Below, one piece after another: positions 11,577 to 22,777 of a stretch of 64,000 nt of DNA. Each line of letters starts with the position of its first letter. Position 1 is the stretch's first letter. A program made the translations under genes and the position numbers. The notes below the pieces were generated by a model, which saw only the letters and a list, made by a program, of their open reading frames with translations, made no database searches and was not told where the DNA came from. Source of the DNA: Coix lacryma-jobi var. lacryma-jobi (Eukaryota > Streptophyta > Magnoliopsida > Poales > Poaceae); NCBI GenBank assembly GCA_009763385.1, contig CM019822.1, positions 28,018,842 through 28,082,841 of the forward strand. Reading direction: 5' to 3'.

Positions 11577-11913
11577 CTCCCTCTGTCTCATAAGATGCAT
11601 GTCTCGTCGTTTTTTTAAGAGTCAAACTTTTAAGAACTCAAACTTTGAAGTTTGACTAAAAATATGAAAAAATATCAATGTTTATGATGCGTAATACTCG
11701 CTCCGTCTCTAAATAGATGTTACTAGGGAAACGTGTTTGTGAGAGAAATACGGTTTTCTAGTGACATCTATTTTAAGACGGAGGGAGTATGTATTATTAT
11801 TTATATTAATCGTGGTATGTTTTTTAAAAAAATATATAGAGAGATATAAATATTGATACTATATTTTAATAAAATTTTGGATAAGCAAATGTGCAAGGAC
11901 CAAGGGAGCAGAG
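11577..11913. mobile_element. Stowaway-like MITE, split by a nested MITE
   Basis: The left end TACTCCCTCTGTCTCA has a decayed right partner near 11900-11915 (AAGGGAGCAGAGTA). The AT-rich body is interrupted by the MITE at 11697-11787. The right boundary is approximate. Confidence 0.5.
11697..11787. mobile_element. Short Stowaway-like MITE nested in another
   Basis: A 91-bp near-perfect hairpin: CTCGCTCCGTCTCTAAATAG at the left and its inverted partner at 11768-11787, flanked by TA (11695-11696, 11788-11789). Confidence 0.75.
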
Positions 11914-12213
11914 TAGAAACATGCCTGTCGCATTCTTCAACATCCGGAATTCCGGAGTGCTGAGATAGTCATAGGCTGATAAGCTCTGTTGTTGGTAGTG
12001 ATTTCCATGAGACGTTGGATGTGGTGTCAATGGCTCAATGCGTCGTGGTTAGTCACTCATTTATCCTTTCCTTTTTTTGGCGTTAAATCAATCTCTCTAT
12101 TCGTTTGGCAAGGTTGCGATGACCTACTACGACACTAGGTTGAAAGACATTAAAAGAAGTGCGGTGTGCAGAGGCCATGAGAAGCACAAGCCAAGCTTTT
12201 TCGTCGCCGGTTA

Positions 12214-12466
12214 GCATCTCCAACAACTCCCTATTCTCATAAAATTTGATAAAAACACAAATATTCTTCTCCAACAACTCATAAAATTAACTTGCTATCT
12301 TTTCCAACTTCCTATTCCTCCGTACCGCACGCGGGTGAGGTTGCTATCCCGCGATTTCACCGTGGCTGGCTCTCTCCCCCGCGCGCGAAACTGTTCCCCT
12401 CCTCTCCTAGCATAATAATCTTTGATTTTAGCAAGTTGAAATAGCAAAATTGTTGGAGTGAGGTCA
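12214..12466. repeat. Possible MITE with CTCCAACAA inverted ends
   Basis: CATCTCCAACAACTC at the left and TTGTTGGAGTGAGG near the right form a short inverted pair around AT-rich arms and a GC-rich middle. No convincing target duplication found, so this stays tentative. Confidence 0.3.
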
Positions 12467-14027
12467 TTTTTTAACTTGCCAATAAATTAGTAAGTTGCTA
12501 AAACAGCACGGCATCCTTTCCGACTTCGCGTTTTCAGTTTCACCCTTTGATGAAAAAACAGAGCCAGCCCTCTGCAGCATGCTGCCCTCCAAGGCTGCTC
12601 CAACTTTCGGGACTAGACTAGAAGGGGAGTAGCCGCTGGGAAATCGAAGTCAAATTGGGACCATCATGCACCTGAAAATCCATCACAGGTCGCGGTTTTT
12701 ACAGCCTGCCCGTTGCGGAGGTAGCGACCTGCTGAGTTCATGCATGTGCTGACCATTAACTTGCAGTTCTCCATCTCATTCGCCCGGGCCCGTGTAGAAG
12801 TTATGGTGCCACGCCACCAGCTCAGCTGGGTCATCAGGCCCAGTACGTACGCAGTGCAGTGCATGAATTAGCGGCATTGGATCCGGTTGTTGTTTTTGCA
12901 GGCCACGAGTGAGTTAAGGAGCCGTCAGAGGCCGTGCCCGTCTCCCGCCGTATTATATATCCTGCCTGGTTTGCTGATGCTAATCACGTGCAGCGCAGAT
13001 CAGGCCGATCCGATCCGGCGATCCCCCGTCTACTGCGGACGGATAACTCGCGTAGGCGGGGGCGGATGCTGCCGATCCACACGACGGCGACGGGGGAGCG
13101 GAGAGCGCGCGGGAATCCGATGTGAGAAGCCGAGGATGAGATGGCGCCCCGCTTGCTGCTTCCCCCTCCAACGGTCGGCTCGGGTTCAGAGACGGTGAAC
13201 TGATGATGGGAAGAGACCGCAACGGTCAGCTAGCCCTCTGTCTCGGTCGCAGGCTTGCTGTAGCACGGCAAAAGGAATCCGGTGGCACCTGATCGCTCGT
13301 AGCCGTTGGCCGTTGGTAGGTCGAGCTGGCCGGATTCAAACCAACCAACCAACCGTGCCTGCTGCCGTGCTGCGTTTGAATCGTGGTGCCGTTGCACGCA
13401 CCAGCCTAATTCCTGACGCAGGGGCCGGCCCGGCACCCGCGCGAGGCGGCAGCAGCAGCACGCATGCCGCATGCATGAAACGCAAACAAAGGCGGTGAGT
13501 GACACGCGGCACCACGAAACGAGTGTTGACCAGAAGGCCTCCATCGATCTCGCAAAGCTTTCCTTGCGATAGCTTTCCCGTGGATTACCCCCGTCTCGAG
13601 GACGATTAGCAGAGCACAGTACCGGATGAAAGTTACTCGTAGTACTAGCAGTGTGACACAGACGAACTGCAGTGCATACTGTATTCATATCCTGCAGTAA
13701 TTTATAGAGTAAAAAAACAGTAATTTATAGAGTAAAAAAATAAGTGCAGCAGAGTACTGTAAATGACACCGTAAACAAACGACTACGCCATAGTGAAGGA
13801 ACAGGGGAGATGGTGCATGCGAGATAGACTGGGCGCGCAGCGAGCCAGCCAATGGGCGGGAAGGAGGAGAGGAGAGAGATAGAGTGGGCCCCACTTGTTT
13901 CAAGCGATAAAAAATACGATAACTCACAAACCAAAAGTCTAAATCAAATTCTGATTGTACCATTAAATTCGTTTCAATAAATCCTTTTAAACAAGATGTC
14001 ACATGAATATATTTAGATAAAATTTAT
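12467..14027. other. Intergenic DNA without a supported gene
   Basis: Mixed-composition intergenic sequence. ORFs on either strand near 12887-13690 have no family signature and biased composition. Confidence 0.4.
13695..13740. repeat. 23-bp tandem duplication
   Basis: CAGTAATTTATAGAGT followed by seven A occurs twice in immediate succession (13695-13717, 13718-13740) without a difference. Confidence 0.85.
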
Positions 14028-14533
14028 AGATGATGACAAGTAGACCTGTTGTTGAGAGTTGATATAGAGTAGAGATATAAAGTATGGATGAGTGCGGGAG
14101 GAAGTGATATAGAGTAGAGAATCTTGATGACTAGGACGAAATATTCCTTTTAAAGGATGAATATAGGACTTGTTTGGATCCCAGGGCTAGAGCTAGTTTT
14201 AGCTATTTGGAGCTCAACTAGCCCTAAAGTATCTAAACATGAGGGCTAGTTTGAGCTAGTTGCATCTAACTCATCCAAAAAAAACTATCCCCACCAAGAG
14301 GTGATTATTTGGGCTACTTCTAGTTGGGACCACTACAAAAGTGATATCTCTCTCTACCTTCATCCTACCAAATGATTGAAAAAGTACATTTATTGTCAAT
14401 CTAACCCTTTTATCCAAACACCACAAAAGCTAGAGTTAGTTTAGGGTTAGTTTAGAGTTAGAAAATAGCTCTAGCTCTAGCTGAGTTAGAGGGATCCAAA
14501 CAGGGCCATAGAGTAACACGAGTGCGGATAGTC
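14028..14533. mobile_element. PIF/Harbinger relic, inverted relative to the 9.4-kb copy
   Basis: Excluding the nested MITE, this sequence read in reverse matches the left subterminal region of the element at 9385: shared blocks include GAGAATCTTG, GACTAGG, GGATGAATATAGAG and the terminus GAGTGCGGATAGTC (14520-14533). The other end was not found, so it is truncated. Confidence 0.6.
14166..14507. mobile_element. MITE inserted in the Harbinger relic
   Basis: A 342-bp element with inverted termini (GGACTTGTTTGGATCCC; right end inverted GGCCCTGTTTGGATCCC) and subterminal GCTAGAGCTAG motifs. It interrupts GAATATAGAG of the relic and leaves ATA on both sides (14163-14165, 14508-14510). The intact counterpart in the 9.4-kb copy shows the empty site. 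Confidence 0.7.
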
Positions 14534-14996
14534 TGATGCTGGCATGGCATCCTGCTGGTGCTGGTACAACCCCTGAACATTTTTGAAGACGAGATCGAGA
14601 TGATGAGATAATCAAGAACCCAGGCCCCGCGGTGTTGTAACGGATAGCGACCCCACCGAGCCGCCGGTCCAGCAGTCCCTGTGGACGTATTCCTCGTAGA
14701 CCATCCACCGAGGCATACTCCAGTCCCACCCGTCGGTTCACAGCACCGTGACCAGCCGACGCCGCTCCCGCGCTCCCCCCCTCGTGCGTGCGTGCGGGCG
14801 TGCGCGCACGAGCCTCAAGGCGATCCGCGAGAGAGAGGATTTGAAATCCCGTCCCCCCCGTCTCGCATCACCATCAGCTTTTGCGTTTGCCTTTGATCAT
14901 CATCAGGCAGGCAGGCAGGAGCACTACGGATTACGGCGTGCTAACACAGAGCACAACACATAATTAATCTCGCTAATCGCACCTCCCCACGCGTGC

Positions 14997-15075
14997 TTAA
15001 ATACCACACCACGTCACAGTCCAACGCACTCTTTCCTTCACTCCCAGCTCCAGCTCGAGCTCGAGCTCGAGCTCC
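14997..15075 (+). promoter_or_regulatory. TATA-like motif and GAGCTC microsatellite before the 15.1-kb gene
   Basis: TTAAATA at 14997-15003 is a plausible TATA box about 105 bp before the ATG. A short GAGCTC repeat lies at about 15050-15075 in the probable 5' UTR. Confidence 0.45.
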
Positions 15076-15107
15076 TGCCACCAGAAGCCAGCCACCAGAC
15101 CACCACC

Positions 15108-17140
15108 ATGGGCCTCTGCTTCAGCAAGAAGAAGCCACCGGCGGCCAAGCCCGGAAAGATCGCCACCGCGGTGGTGTCCGACGACAAGGCCAAGAAGCCG
15201 GCGCCGCAGCCGCCCAAGAGGGCGGCGGGGGACGCCGCCGCGGCGAACAAGGCCGCGGTGTTCGTCGTGAGGCCAGGGTCTTCGGCCAAGGACGCCAGCG
15301 CGGCGGCGCCCGGGGAGGATCCGAGGAAGAAGAAGCGGTCGGGGTCGCAGGAGCCGGCGCCGAAGCAGCTGCCCGTGGTGCTGGTGCCGTCGGCGCCGGT
15401 GCGCACCTCCAGCTGCACCAAGGAGGAGGTGGACGCGATCCTGATCCAGTGCGGCCGGCTCAGCAGGAGCTCGTCCGGGGCCGGGAGAACGGGGTCCTCG
15501 TCCGGCAAGACGGGAGGCGGCGGCGGCGGCGGGGGCGGGCACCGCAGGAGGCGCTCCGGGTCCAAGCGTAGCTGCGACTTCGACCAGGAGGCCAGGGCGG
15601 ACGAGGAGTGTGACTGGGAGAGGCAGGGCGCGGCGGCCGTGTCCAGGCCGTCGCCGCACCGGGGCTCGCCGCAGCGGAAGCGGTCCGGCAGCCGCGAGAG
15701 GAGCGGCGGCGGGACCGGGAGCGGGAGCCGGAGGGCCAGCCGGTCCCCCGGGAGACGCGCGGATAGCGCTGCGGCCTCTGTAGCCACGGCGGGCTCCGCC
15801 GGCGGAGACCGCGCGAGGCAGCCGCATCAGCCGGGGAAGATGGTGTCCGTACCCGCGAGGGAGAAGGGGCGCGCGCCGTCGCCCGCGGCCGCGTCGGGGA
15901 AGAGGTGCGCGTCGCCGAGATCGAGCTCTCCCGCGAGGATGGCGGCGGCGGGGAATGAGAACGCTGGGGGCGGACCGGCGGCGGGGCCGACGCTGACGCC
16001 GGCGCTCAGCCGGAGCTCGTCCAGGAGGAACGAGCAGTCTCCGTACAGGCGCAGCCCCATGGCCGAGCTCGACGAGAACTCTCTCCGTAACAACAGCAGC
16101 CACAGTGCCAAGCCGCAGAAGGTAAAGATCGGACTAAACTGAACTTGAATTTCGCTGCAGGTGTCAGTGCAATTCTACCGTACCACTCACTCAAACTTTT
16201 GGCGTGACTTCAGAAATCCAATGAGACTTCCGTCGCCGCGACGCCCAAGAAGCCTACGGGGCGTGGAAAGGAGCTGGCGGCGGTGCCAAGCAGCTGCTCC
16301 GGGAAGGAAAGGCCGGAGATCGCAGAGGACGCCGCCGTTTCGGTCGCGGCGTCAGAGACGAGAGCGCACTCGTCGAAGACGAACGCGACGGCGCGCACGG
16401 TGAGCATCGTGGCCGAGAGCCTGACTCAGAGACCCGCCGCCGCGCAGCCAGGCTGCCGATCGCGGCGGGCGTCGCGCGACTTTGACCAAAACCCCGCCGG
16501 CTCGTACACCACCCAGCTGCTCGAGGACATCCACAACTACCACCAGCAGTCCACCTCCGCCACGCCGGCGACGCCGTCCATCTCGCTGCCGGCGTGCGTC
16601 GCCAAGGCCTGCTCCATCGTCGAGGCCGTGGCCGACCTCAACTCCTCGTCGTCGTCCGAGAACCGCACCTACGAATACGAGCCTGGCGGCCAGTCCGCCG
16701 ACGACAAGGGCTCCGTCAACGACCCGGCCGGCGGCAGCGACGACATCGTCGAGCCGAGCGCCGCGCGCAAGCACCACCCGCTGCCGGTGCGGGCGGACGT
16801 CCGCGCGGAAACCGAACCTCAGGAGTCAGCCGGGAGCAACAGCGTCTCCGGCCACCCGTGGACGCCCTCCTGGGAGCCCACCTCGGTCGAGTCCACGGAG
16901 CGGACGTGGAGCACCGGCGACGAGGTTGTCGAGCAGTCCGGCAGCCACGGCGGCCGTGGAAGCCCGATGAACAGGCCCCGACAGAGCAAGCAGAGGCAGT
17001 CCCAGCCCGAGCCCAGTGGCTGGTCGCGCGCTGGCTCTGGAAATGGTAACGGGCAGTACCGTGGACGCAGCAGCGCTCATCGTGGTAGCGGCAGCGCGGC
17101 GAGCGGCCGGTCTGGTGTTCGCGTCGTCTCGGCGAACTAG
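15108..17140 (+). CDS. Plant-specific disordered Ser/Arg/Gly-rich protein with acylation-type N-terminus
   Basis: Two exons, 15108-16121 and 16214-17140 (donor AAG|GTAAAG, acceptor TTCAG|AAA, phase 0), give 646 aa. No enzyme domain is recognised. The start MGLCFSKKK fits N-myristoylation (Gly2, Ser6) plus palmitoylation (Cys4) with a basic patch, predicting membrane attachment. The body is low-complexity: a nine-Gly run near residue 140 and many Arg-Ser segments. Islands of ordinary composition look conserved: CTKEEVDAILIQCGRLSR (about residue 102), SYTTQLLEDIHNYHQQ (about 434) and LPACVAKACSIVEAVADLNS (about 463). Plant databases often name such proteins serine/arginine repetitive matrix-like on composition only; I do not accept that as function. 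Role unknown. A Copia element is inserted 333 bp after the stop codon. Confidence 0.82.
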
Positions 17141-17468
17141 TAGTAGAGTCGTAGTGGATAGAAATTTGTAAGCAGATGCATGGTGTTAGTGTATTCCGTT
17201 GTTCTATCTAGGTGGTGGTGGACTGGTGGTGGTGGCAAGATGGATTGCTGCTCCATTGTGTTTGTGTTTCTTTGCTAGCCGTACATTGTTCAGATGTGAT
17301 TCATGGTGTGACAATTTGCGTACCATTTTATGTTGGTTGGATCAGAGACCATCACAGGGTTGTCATTTTCTTCAGATCAGTTGCTGCTACTATACAAAAC
17401 AGGGAAAGAAGACAGAATTGTTTTGGCATTAAAAATCATGTTTTCGAACACATGATCAATAGGGTAGT
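17141..17468. other. 3' UTR and flank up to the Copia insertion
   Basis: T-rich sequence after the stop codon with no ORF of note; probably contains the polyadenylation site. It ends at the ATAAC target duplication (17469-17473). Confidence 0.45.
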
Positions 17469-17473
17469 ATAAC

Positions 17474-17598
17474 TGAAGGAGGATTAGATTTAGATAATAC
17501 TCACATAACATCACTTAGTGTTAAGCAAAGAATACATGTAGGCACCGGATGGAGAGCCGAGAGGGCAGGCCCATGGGCCGTAGTCTAACTCGCTAACA
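17474..17598 (-). repeat. Copia A 3' LTR
   Basis: 125 bp, minus-strand TGTTAGCGAG...CCTTCA. It differs from the other LTR at four positions, all transitions. The pol stop codon lies inside it. Confidence 0.93.
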
Positions 17599-18429
17599 CG
17601 CCCCCGCAGTCAGAACTAGGAGCACGGCGAACGTTCAGACTGGACCTAAACTCAGTAAAAACGGATGTTGGTAGCCCTTTGGTGAAGATATCGGCGTTCT
17701 GGGACGACGTGGGAACATGTAGTACACGAACTTCTGCAAGAGCAACGCGTTCACGAACGAAGTGTAGGTCAATCTCCATATGCTTGATGCGTTGGTGTTG
17801 AACGGGGTTGGTGGAGAGATAGAATGCACTGATGTTGTCACAGTAGACAATAGTGGCACGACGAAGAGGGCAGCGGAGTTCTCCCAAAAGTTGGCGCGGC
17901 CAACATGCTTCAGCGACGTCATTGGCCACAGCGCGATACTCAGCATCGGCACTCGAGCGGGATACGGTGGGCTGACGCTTGGAAGACCATGAAATGAGAT
18001 TGTCCCCGAGAAAAACAGCATAACCGGAGGTGGACTTCCGAGTGTCAGGGCATCCAACCCAATCAGCATCAGAGTAGACGGTGAGGTCAAGCTGTGAAGT
18101 ATGATAGAGATGGAGGCTAAGATCCTGGGTCCCTTGTAAATACCGCAAGATCCGCTTCATAGCGGCAAGATGAGGATCTCGGGGGTCATGCATGTGCAAG
18201 CAAACCTGCTGAACGGCATAAGCAATGTCCGGATGAGTGAATGTGAGGTACTGTAGGGCACCAACTATACTGCGATAGTGAGTAGGATCAGACACCGAGG
18301 TACCAACATCAGAAGATAGCTTGGAATGAGTGTCCACTAGGGTACTGCAAGGCTTGCAATCACGCATGCCAGCCCGGTCCAGTATATCTAGCAAGTACTG
18401 TCGCTGGGAGAGGAACAGACCATCATCAC
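17585..18429 (-). pseudogene. Copia A end of RT and RNase H
   Basis: Continues from the RT fragment across array E. Blocks seen: DGLFLSQRQYLLDIL, KRILRYLQGT, YSDADWVGCPDTRKSTSGY, SSADAEYRAV and HVPTSSQNADIFTKGLP, the normal RNase H order. The frame itself is open to a stop in the 3' LTR. Confidence 0.9.
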
Positions 18430-18978
18430 TGTGGCAGAACCTCCCAACAATGTGGCCCACCTGCACACGTCATCGTCGTACGGAGCCCAATGACTGTGCA
18501 ACATGAAACACGTTACTGGAAAGATCCGTCGGGTGTCCCTGCGGAGACCCCGAATTATCCACGAGCCACAGGACCATCATCATGAAGGTTGGATTAATCA
18601 CAACATTACAACAGTTGATACAAAATACCATCGGAGTGCGGAAGCAAGATAGATAAACTTTACAATTATGGAGATGTTACTCTTACATAAAAATAACTGG
18701 TGTTGCGGGAGTAGAGTAGTATTACAGAACCACACTTAGGCGTAGTACCTAAGTTGGAGATGAGGAACAACCAGATCACGTCAAGCCCACTGACATGATC
18801 AGGATCAACGCCACCTATTAGAAACCTGCAACAGGGGTTAACAAACCCTGAGTACTGGGGTACTCAACAAGACTTACCCGACAAAGAAAAAGGGGAGGAG
18901 ACTCAGGAATGAAAGGCTTAGGTAAGGCTTGAACAAGATCGAGAAAGTTGCAGAAAAAGCATTTTGAGTTTTTCCGCC

Positions 18979-19062
18979 AGCAACAAGCACCTCGGGACTC
19001 TAACCCAAGAGTACAGGTCCAGCAACAAGCACCTCGGGACTCTAACCCAAGAGTACAAGTCC
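18979..19062. repeat. 42-bp tandem duplication in the array E LTR
   Basis: Two consecutive copies contain CAAGCACCTCGGGACTC and AACCCAAGAGTACA. A third partial copy lies at about 19552-19595 and a related GGGACTCTAACCCA at 19381-19394. Repeated in all four LTRs. Confidence 0.85.
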
Positions 19063-21599
19063 TGTTTGCAGAAAAACATCTTGTAAAACTTGTTTTTATT
19101 TTGGAAAGGTTCAAGTATTCCTCAGTTTCTTCATCATTCATGATTCATTTTACATTTCAAAGCATTCCTAGTGAGAACCACTCTCCGTTGACAGTCAGTG
19201 GACCAAGTCTCCATAACCGAGGAGCAACGTTAATCCGGATAAAGAATACTCAGCTGAGGATCCCTATTCACACTGCATATGTAGCACCCAAGCCTGCATA
19301 TGCCAACTCGTCTTCCACGATTCCTCCAAGATTGGGCCCGGTCCTACGCCACCCGGAAGTACAGTACACCACTCCAATCCGGGACTCTAACCCACGTGGG
19401 TACATGCTACTTCCGCCATCTCTCCACTCCCAGTGCGCGGTTGTCGGTCCAATAATGGATTTCTCGGAGCCAGAGCTTTCCGTAGTATGTGAATAGTTAC
19501 AAGTCTTGACCAGCAGGCCCCCATACAGATGGTCCCTACATTTTCCAGCCAGCGACAAGCACCTCGGGACTCTAACCCAAGAGTACAGGTCCTGTCAGTT
19601 TTTCAACCCTGTCCCGGTCGGTGTCAACTGTTGAGTCCCGGACTACAACATGACGGCACCGTACGCAAGGACAACCTCTTCTCGACAATGACCACATGCT
19701 AGCTAGGCAAGCAGTCATCGAACGGGAAGTAAAGCCAAAATCCCATAAAGATTCTTTCAGTGATCACACTTTTGAAAAAGGCATTTTATTGCAAATCTAT
19801 AGTATAGCATCACTAAGCATTTTGCAAATAGTTTTAAAGCAGGGCTGGTGGATCTTCTGGTGGAGGTAAATAATGCAGGAGGCAATAGGTCATCACACAA
19901 CTCCTATAACCTAATGCAGTAGTTTAACTCAAAAGCATTTAAGGAAAACATTTTATAAATGGAAGGGTTAAATGCACCGGGGCTTGCCTTGGATGGCAAA
20001 AAGAGCAGACTCGGGGTTGGTGGTGTAGGTGCCGGAGCTCGGGGTTGCCTCGGGGACAGATCCTTCGGTGGCTACCTCGACTTCAGGTCCTTCTTCGTCA
20101 ACTATACGGATGCAATGATGAATGCTCATGAGAATGATGATATGAACTTATGGTGCAAGACAAATCCACTGATTCTAGATTACTCTTAAACAAGGCATAA
20201 TTGAAATCTAGGTTGAGCATAAAAGGTAACTATTTCTTCCTTAAGCAATATTGATTAAACTAGCCCTTATTATAAGTATCCTAAGCATCAACCAAACATA
20301 GCATCACAACCATCATAGACCAAAGGGTAGGGGTCTATGAACATCAATCAATCCAAAGATCACATCATCAAACACTTATTACCAACCCTAATCCATCTTT
20401 TCTATTTTTCTTAATTATTTAAAAGGTCATTTTATGAAGTTGCTCCAAAAATTACCAAATTAATCACATAAGTTCATTATGACTTAAATAGATGGCAAAA
20501 CAAATTTCATAATTTTTGGAGGTCATTAAGATGCTTAATTAAATCTAGACATTTAATTAGCAAAAGGCACTATTCAACAATTTAAATAAAAACTCAAAAA
20601 TCAACTTGTTCCAAAAGACTTCAAAATTTTACCAGAGACTAATCATGGCATAAAAAGCTCACAAAAAATTGTCTCATGATTTTTGGAGTTATAAATCACT
20701 CTCCAAAAATACCAAAACCTTCATTTTCCAATTAAAAGGGGAATTTTACATTTTCAAATTTTTGCACAAAACTCAAGTTTCATATTTTTATAAAATACTT
20801 CAGAGCATAAAGAGTCTACCACAAAAATTTCAGATATTTTGGATGCACACAGAAAATCATACAAAAAAGAGAAAACAGAACACTATTCACATCTCTCAGA
20901 AAAAGAAAAGAGCACTGTGCTCTTTCTAGGCCGGGCTCGGTCGAGACGGAAGCGACAGCTTTGTCCGAGGCCTGGCCCGGAGGCTCGGGCGAGACGGAGA
21001 AGTGAGCCTCCGTCCGAGGCCTGACTCGGGCGAAGCGGAGAGCATGCGCTCGCCGAGGCCTGGGCTCGGGCGAGACGGAAAAACAAGCCTCCGTCCGAGG
21101 CGTGATTTGGAGGCTCGGACGCTTACCACGTGTCGGAGGCAGGGCTCGAGGGCGAGGCTCGACTCGTTCTCGAAGGTGAGGCTCGACTTGTGTTCGAGGG
21201 TGAGGCTCGGCTTGTGCTCGAGGGTGAGGCTCGGCACGCTCGAGGGAGAAGACGACAGCGGCGGCGCTCCGGCGATCCGGCGGTCCTGCGCAGCACACGC
21301 GACCGCAAGGGCCGGGTTAGAGTCGCGCGGGGCCAAGGAACACGACACGGGGGTCGGTGAGAGATGATCATGGCCGGAGGCGGCGGATTTCACGAACCCG
21401 AGTTCACCGGTGTTCGGTCGGAGATCGGGAGGATGGGGTTACGCCGGGCAAACGGAGGCGGGGAAGGTGAAATTGGAGGGTGGGAAAGCCTCACAAGCTC
21501 ACGGCGGAACTTTCGGGCTAGCTGGTGGAGAGGCGGAGTGTCTGGAGTAGACCGGCCACGGTGGCGGAGGTGGAGTGAGGAGCTCGGGGCTCCGGCGGC

Positions 21600-21606
21600 T
21601 TATATA
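21600..21606 (-). promoter_or_regulatory. TATA box of the array E LTR (repeated in each copy)
   Basis: Minus-strand TATATAA sits next to the palindrome TAGCCGCGGCTA. Equivalent sites occur one period further on in LTRs 2, 3 and 4. The orientation agrees with the primer site and purine tract. Promoter activity is inferred. Confidence 0.5.
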
Positions 21607-21989
21607 GCCGCGGCTATGGGACGGTAGAGAGCTCGAGGTCACGCGGGTAAGGTTTGCGGGGGCGTGCGCACTCGATTGCGCTCTGGCGGATAAGCTGGCG
21701 CGCAGCCGGGGCTCGGGCGCAAGCTCGGCCGGCGATGGCCACGCGGCGGCGGCGGCTGGGCACTGTAGGGGACGGGAAAGAAGGTCAGCGCTCGCGTGCG
21801 GGCGCGGAGGGAACAGGGGAACAGCGGTGGCAGGTTGGTGGCGCGTGGGGAGCAGCCAGGCACGCGGCACGCGCAGCGCCGGAGGCTCGGCCACGGCCGG
21901 GGCCCCCTCTGCACTGCGCCGGCTAGAGGTAGGGGACGAACAGTGCTAGGCCTTAGGGTTTGACTTTTGGCTGATCTCTGTATTTTGCA

Positions 21990-22440
21990 AAAATCTCCCA
22001 AAATTTGAACTGTGCGACAAAAACTCAAAATACCAAAGTTGTTCAGAAAAAAGAGATCTACAACTTTGTAAATAAGAACATTTTCAAATTCCAAATAGTT
22101 TTTGAACTATAATCAAAAACAGAAAAGGGAATATTTTTCAAATTTGATTCAAATCCAAATTACTTTGGATTTCAAACTGAAACTTGAAAATCTTTATATA
22201 TGAAAGTTGTTCCATTTGTCAAAACCTACAACTTTGCTAATATACACTTTATCTGAAACTCAATAGTTTTTGAATAACTTTTTAAAACTGAAAAGGAGAC
22301 AAAAACTGGAATTTGAACGAATTTGAAATTACTTCAAATTTTATATAGAAACATGGAAATCTGTAAATACCAAAGTTGTTCCTCTAGGTCAGATTCACAA
22401 CTTTGCTTTTTGAACCAACTCAAAATTTTGAATTTTGAAA
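21990..22440. repeat. Diverged ~168-bp tandem repeat in the array E LTR
   Basis: Three AT-rich modules each carry an inverted pair AAAGTTGT...ACAACTTT starting at 22035, 22203 and 22372, a spacing of 168 and 169 bp. Flanking sequence (TAGTTTTTGAA, CAAATT stretches) is also shared. Present in all four LTRs. Confidence 0.65.
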
Positions 22441-22777
22441 AAGTTATCAAAAGGGGAATAAATCCAAGATTTGGGAATTTAGGGTTTTTGCAAAAAGGAA
22501 GAATCAAATCAAATCTGATTTTTGAACTTTGATCAAAGCAACCAACATCAGGGCACTAAACTTGAACAAGAATTTCATAGAACTAGGCACAGAGGTGAAA
22601 TTACCATTTTGCCCTTATAGGAAGAAGTGGGCTAATAAGGGTTTTTGCAATAGAGGTACATCACATAAAATGATACACTAAGCAAATGCATACACATGAA
22701 ATCCTGATCAAGATGATTAATGATGCTAATGATGATATGTCAAGTTAATTACATGCTTAAACACCAGAGGTGTTTCA

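Larger units (their letters stand above)
18430..22777 (-). repeat. Array E LTR 1 (3'-most)
   Basis: 4,348 bp. Private changes relative to the other three copies include T for G near 19189 and A for G near 19526. Many small ORFs recur in all copies and have no family signature; I treat them as non-coding. Confidence 0.92.

Noticed and set aside
13230..13688. 152-aa minus-strand ORF in the intergenic region
   Set aside because: No recognised motif, no upstream promoter-like context, and no splice-consistent extension.
14997..16103. 368-aa minus-strand ORF opposite the acylated-protein gene
   Set aside because: Arg/Pro/Ala-rich shadow of a GC-rich exon on the other strand; no domain and overlaps a spliced gene with sound exon structure.
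20816..22094. Set of ORFs (for example 160, 155 and 151 aa) repeated four times in array E
   Set aside because: They recur only because the LTR recurs, overlap each other on both strands, and consist of repeats of CTCGAGGGTGAGG-type DNA. Not treated as a gene family.
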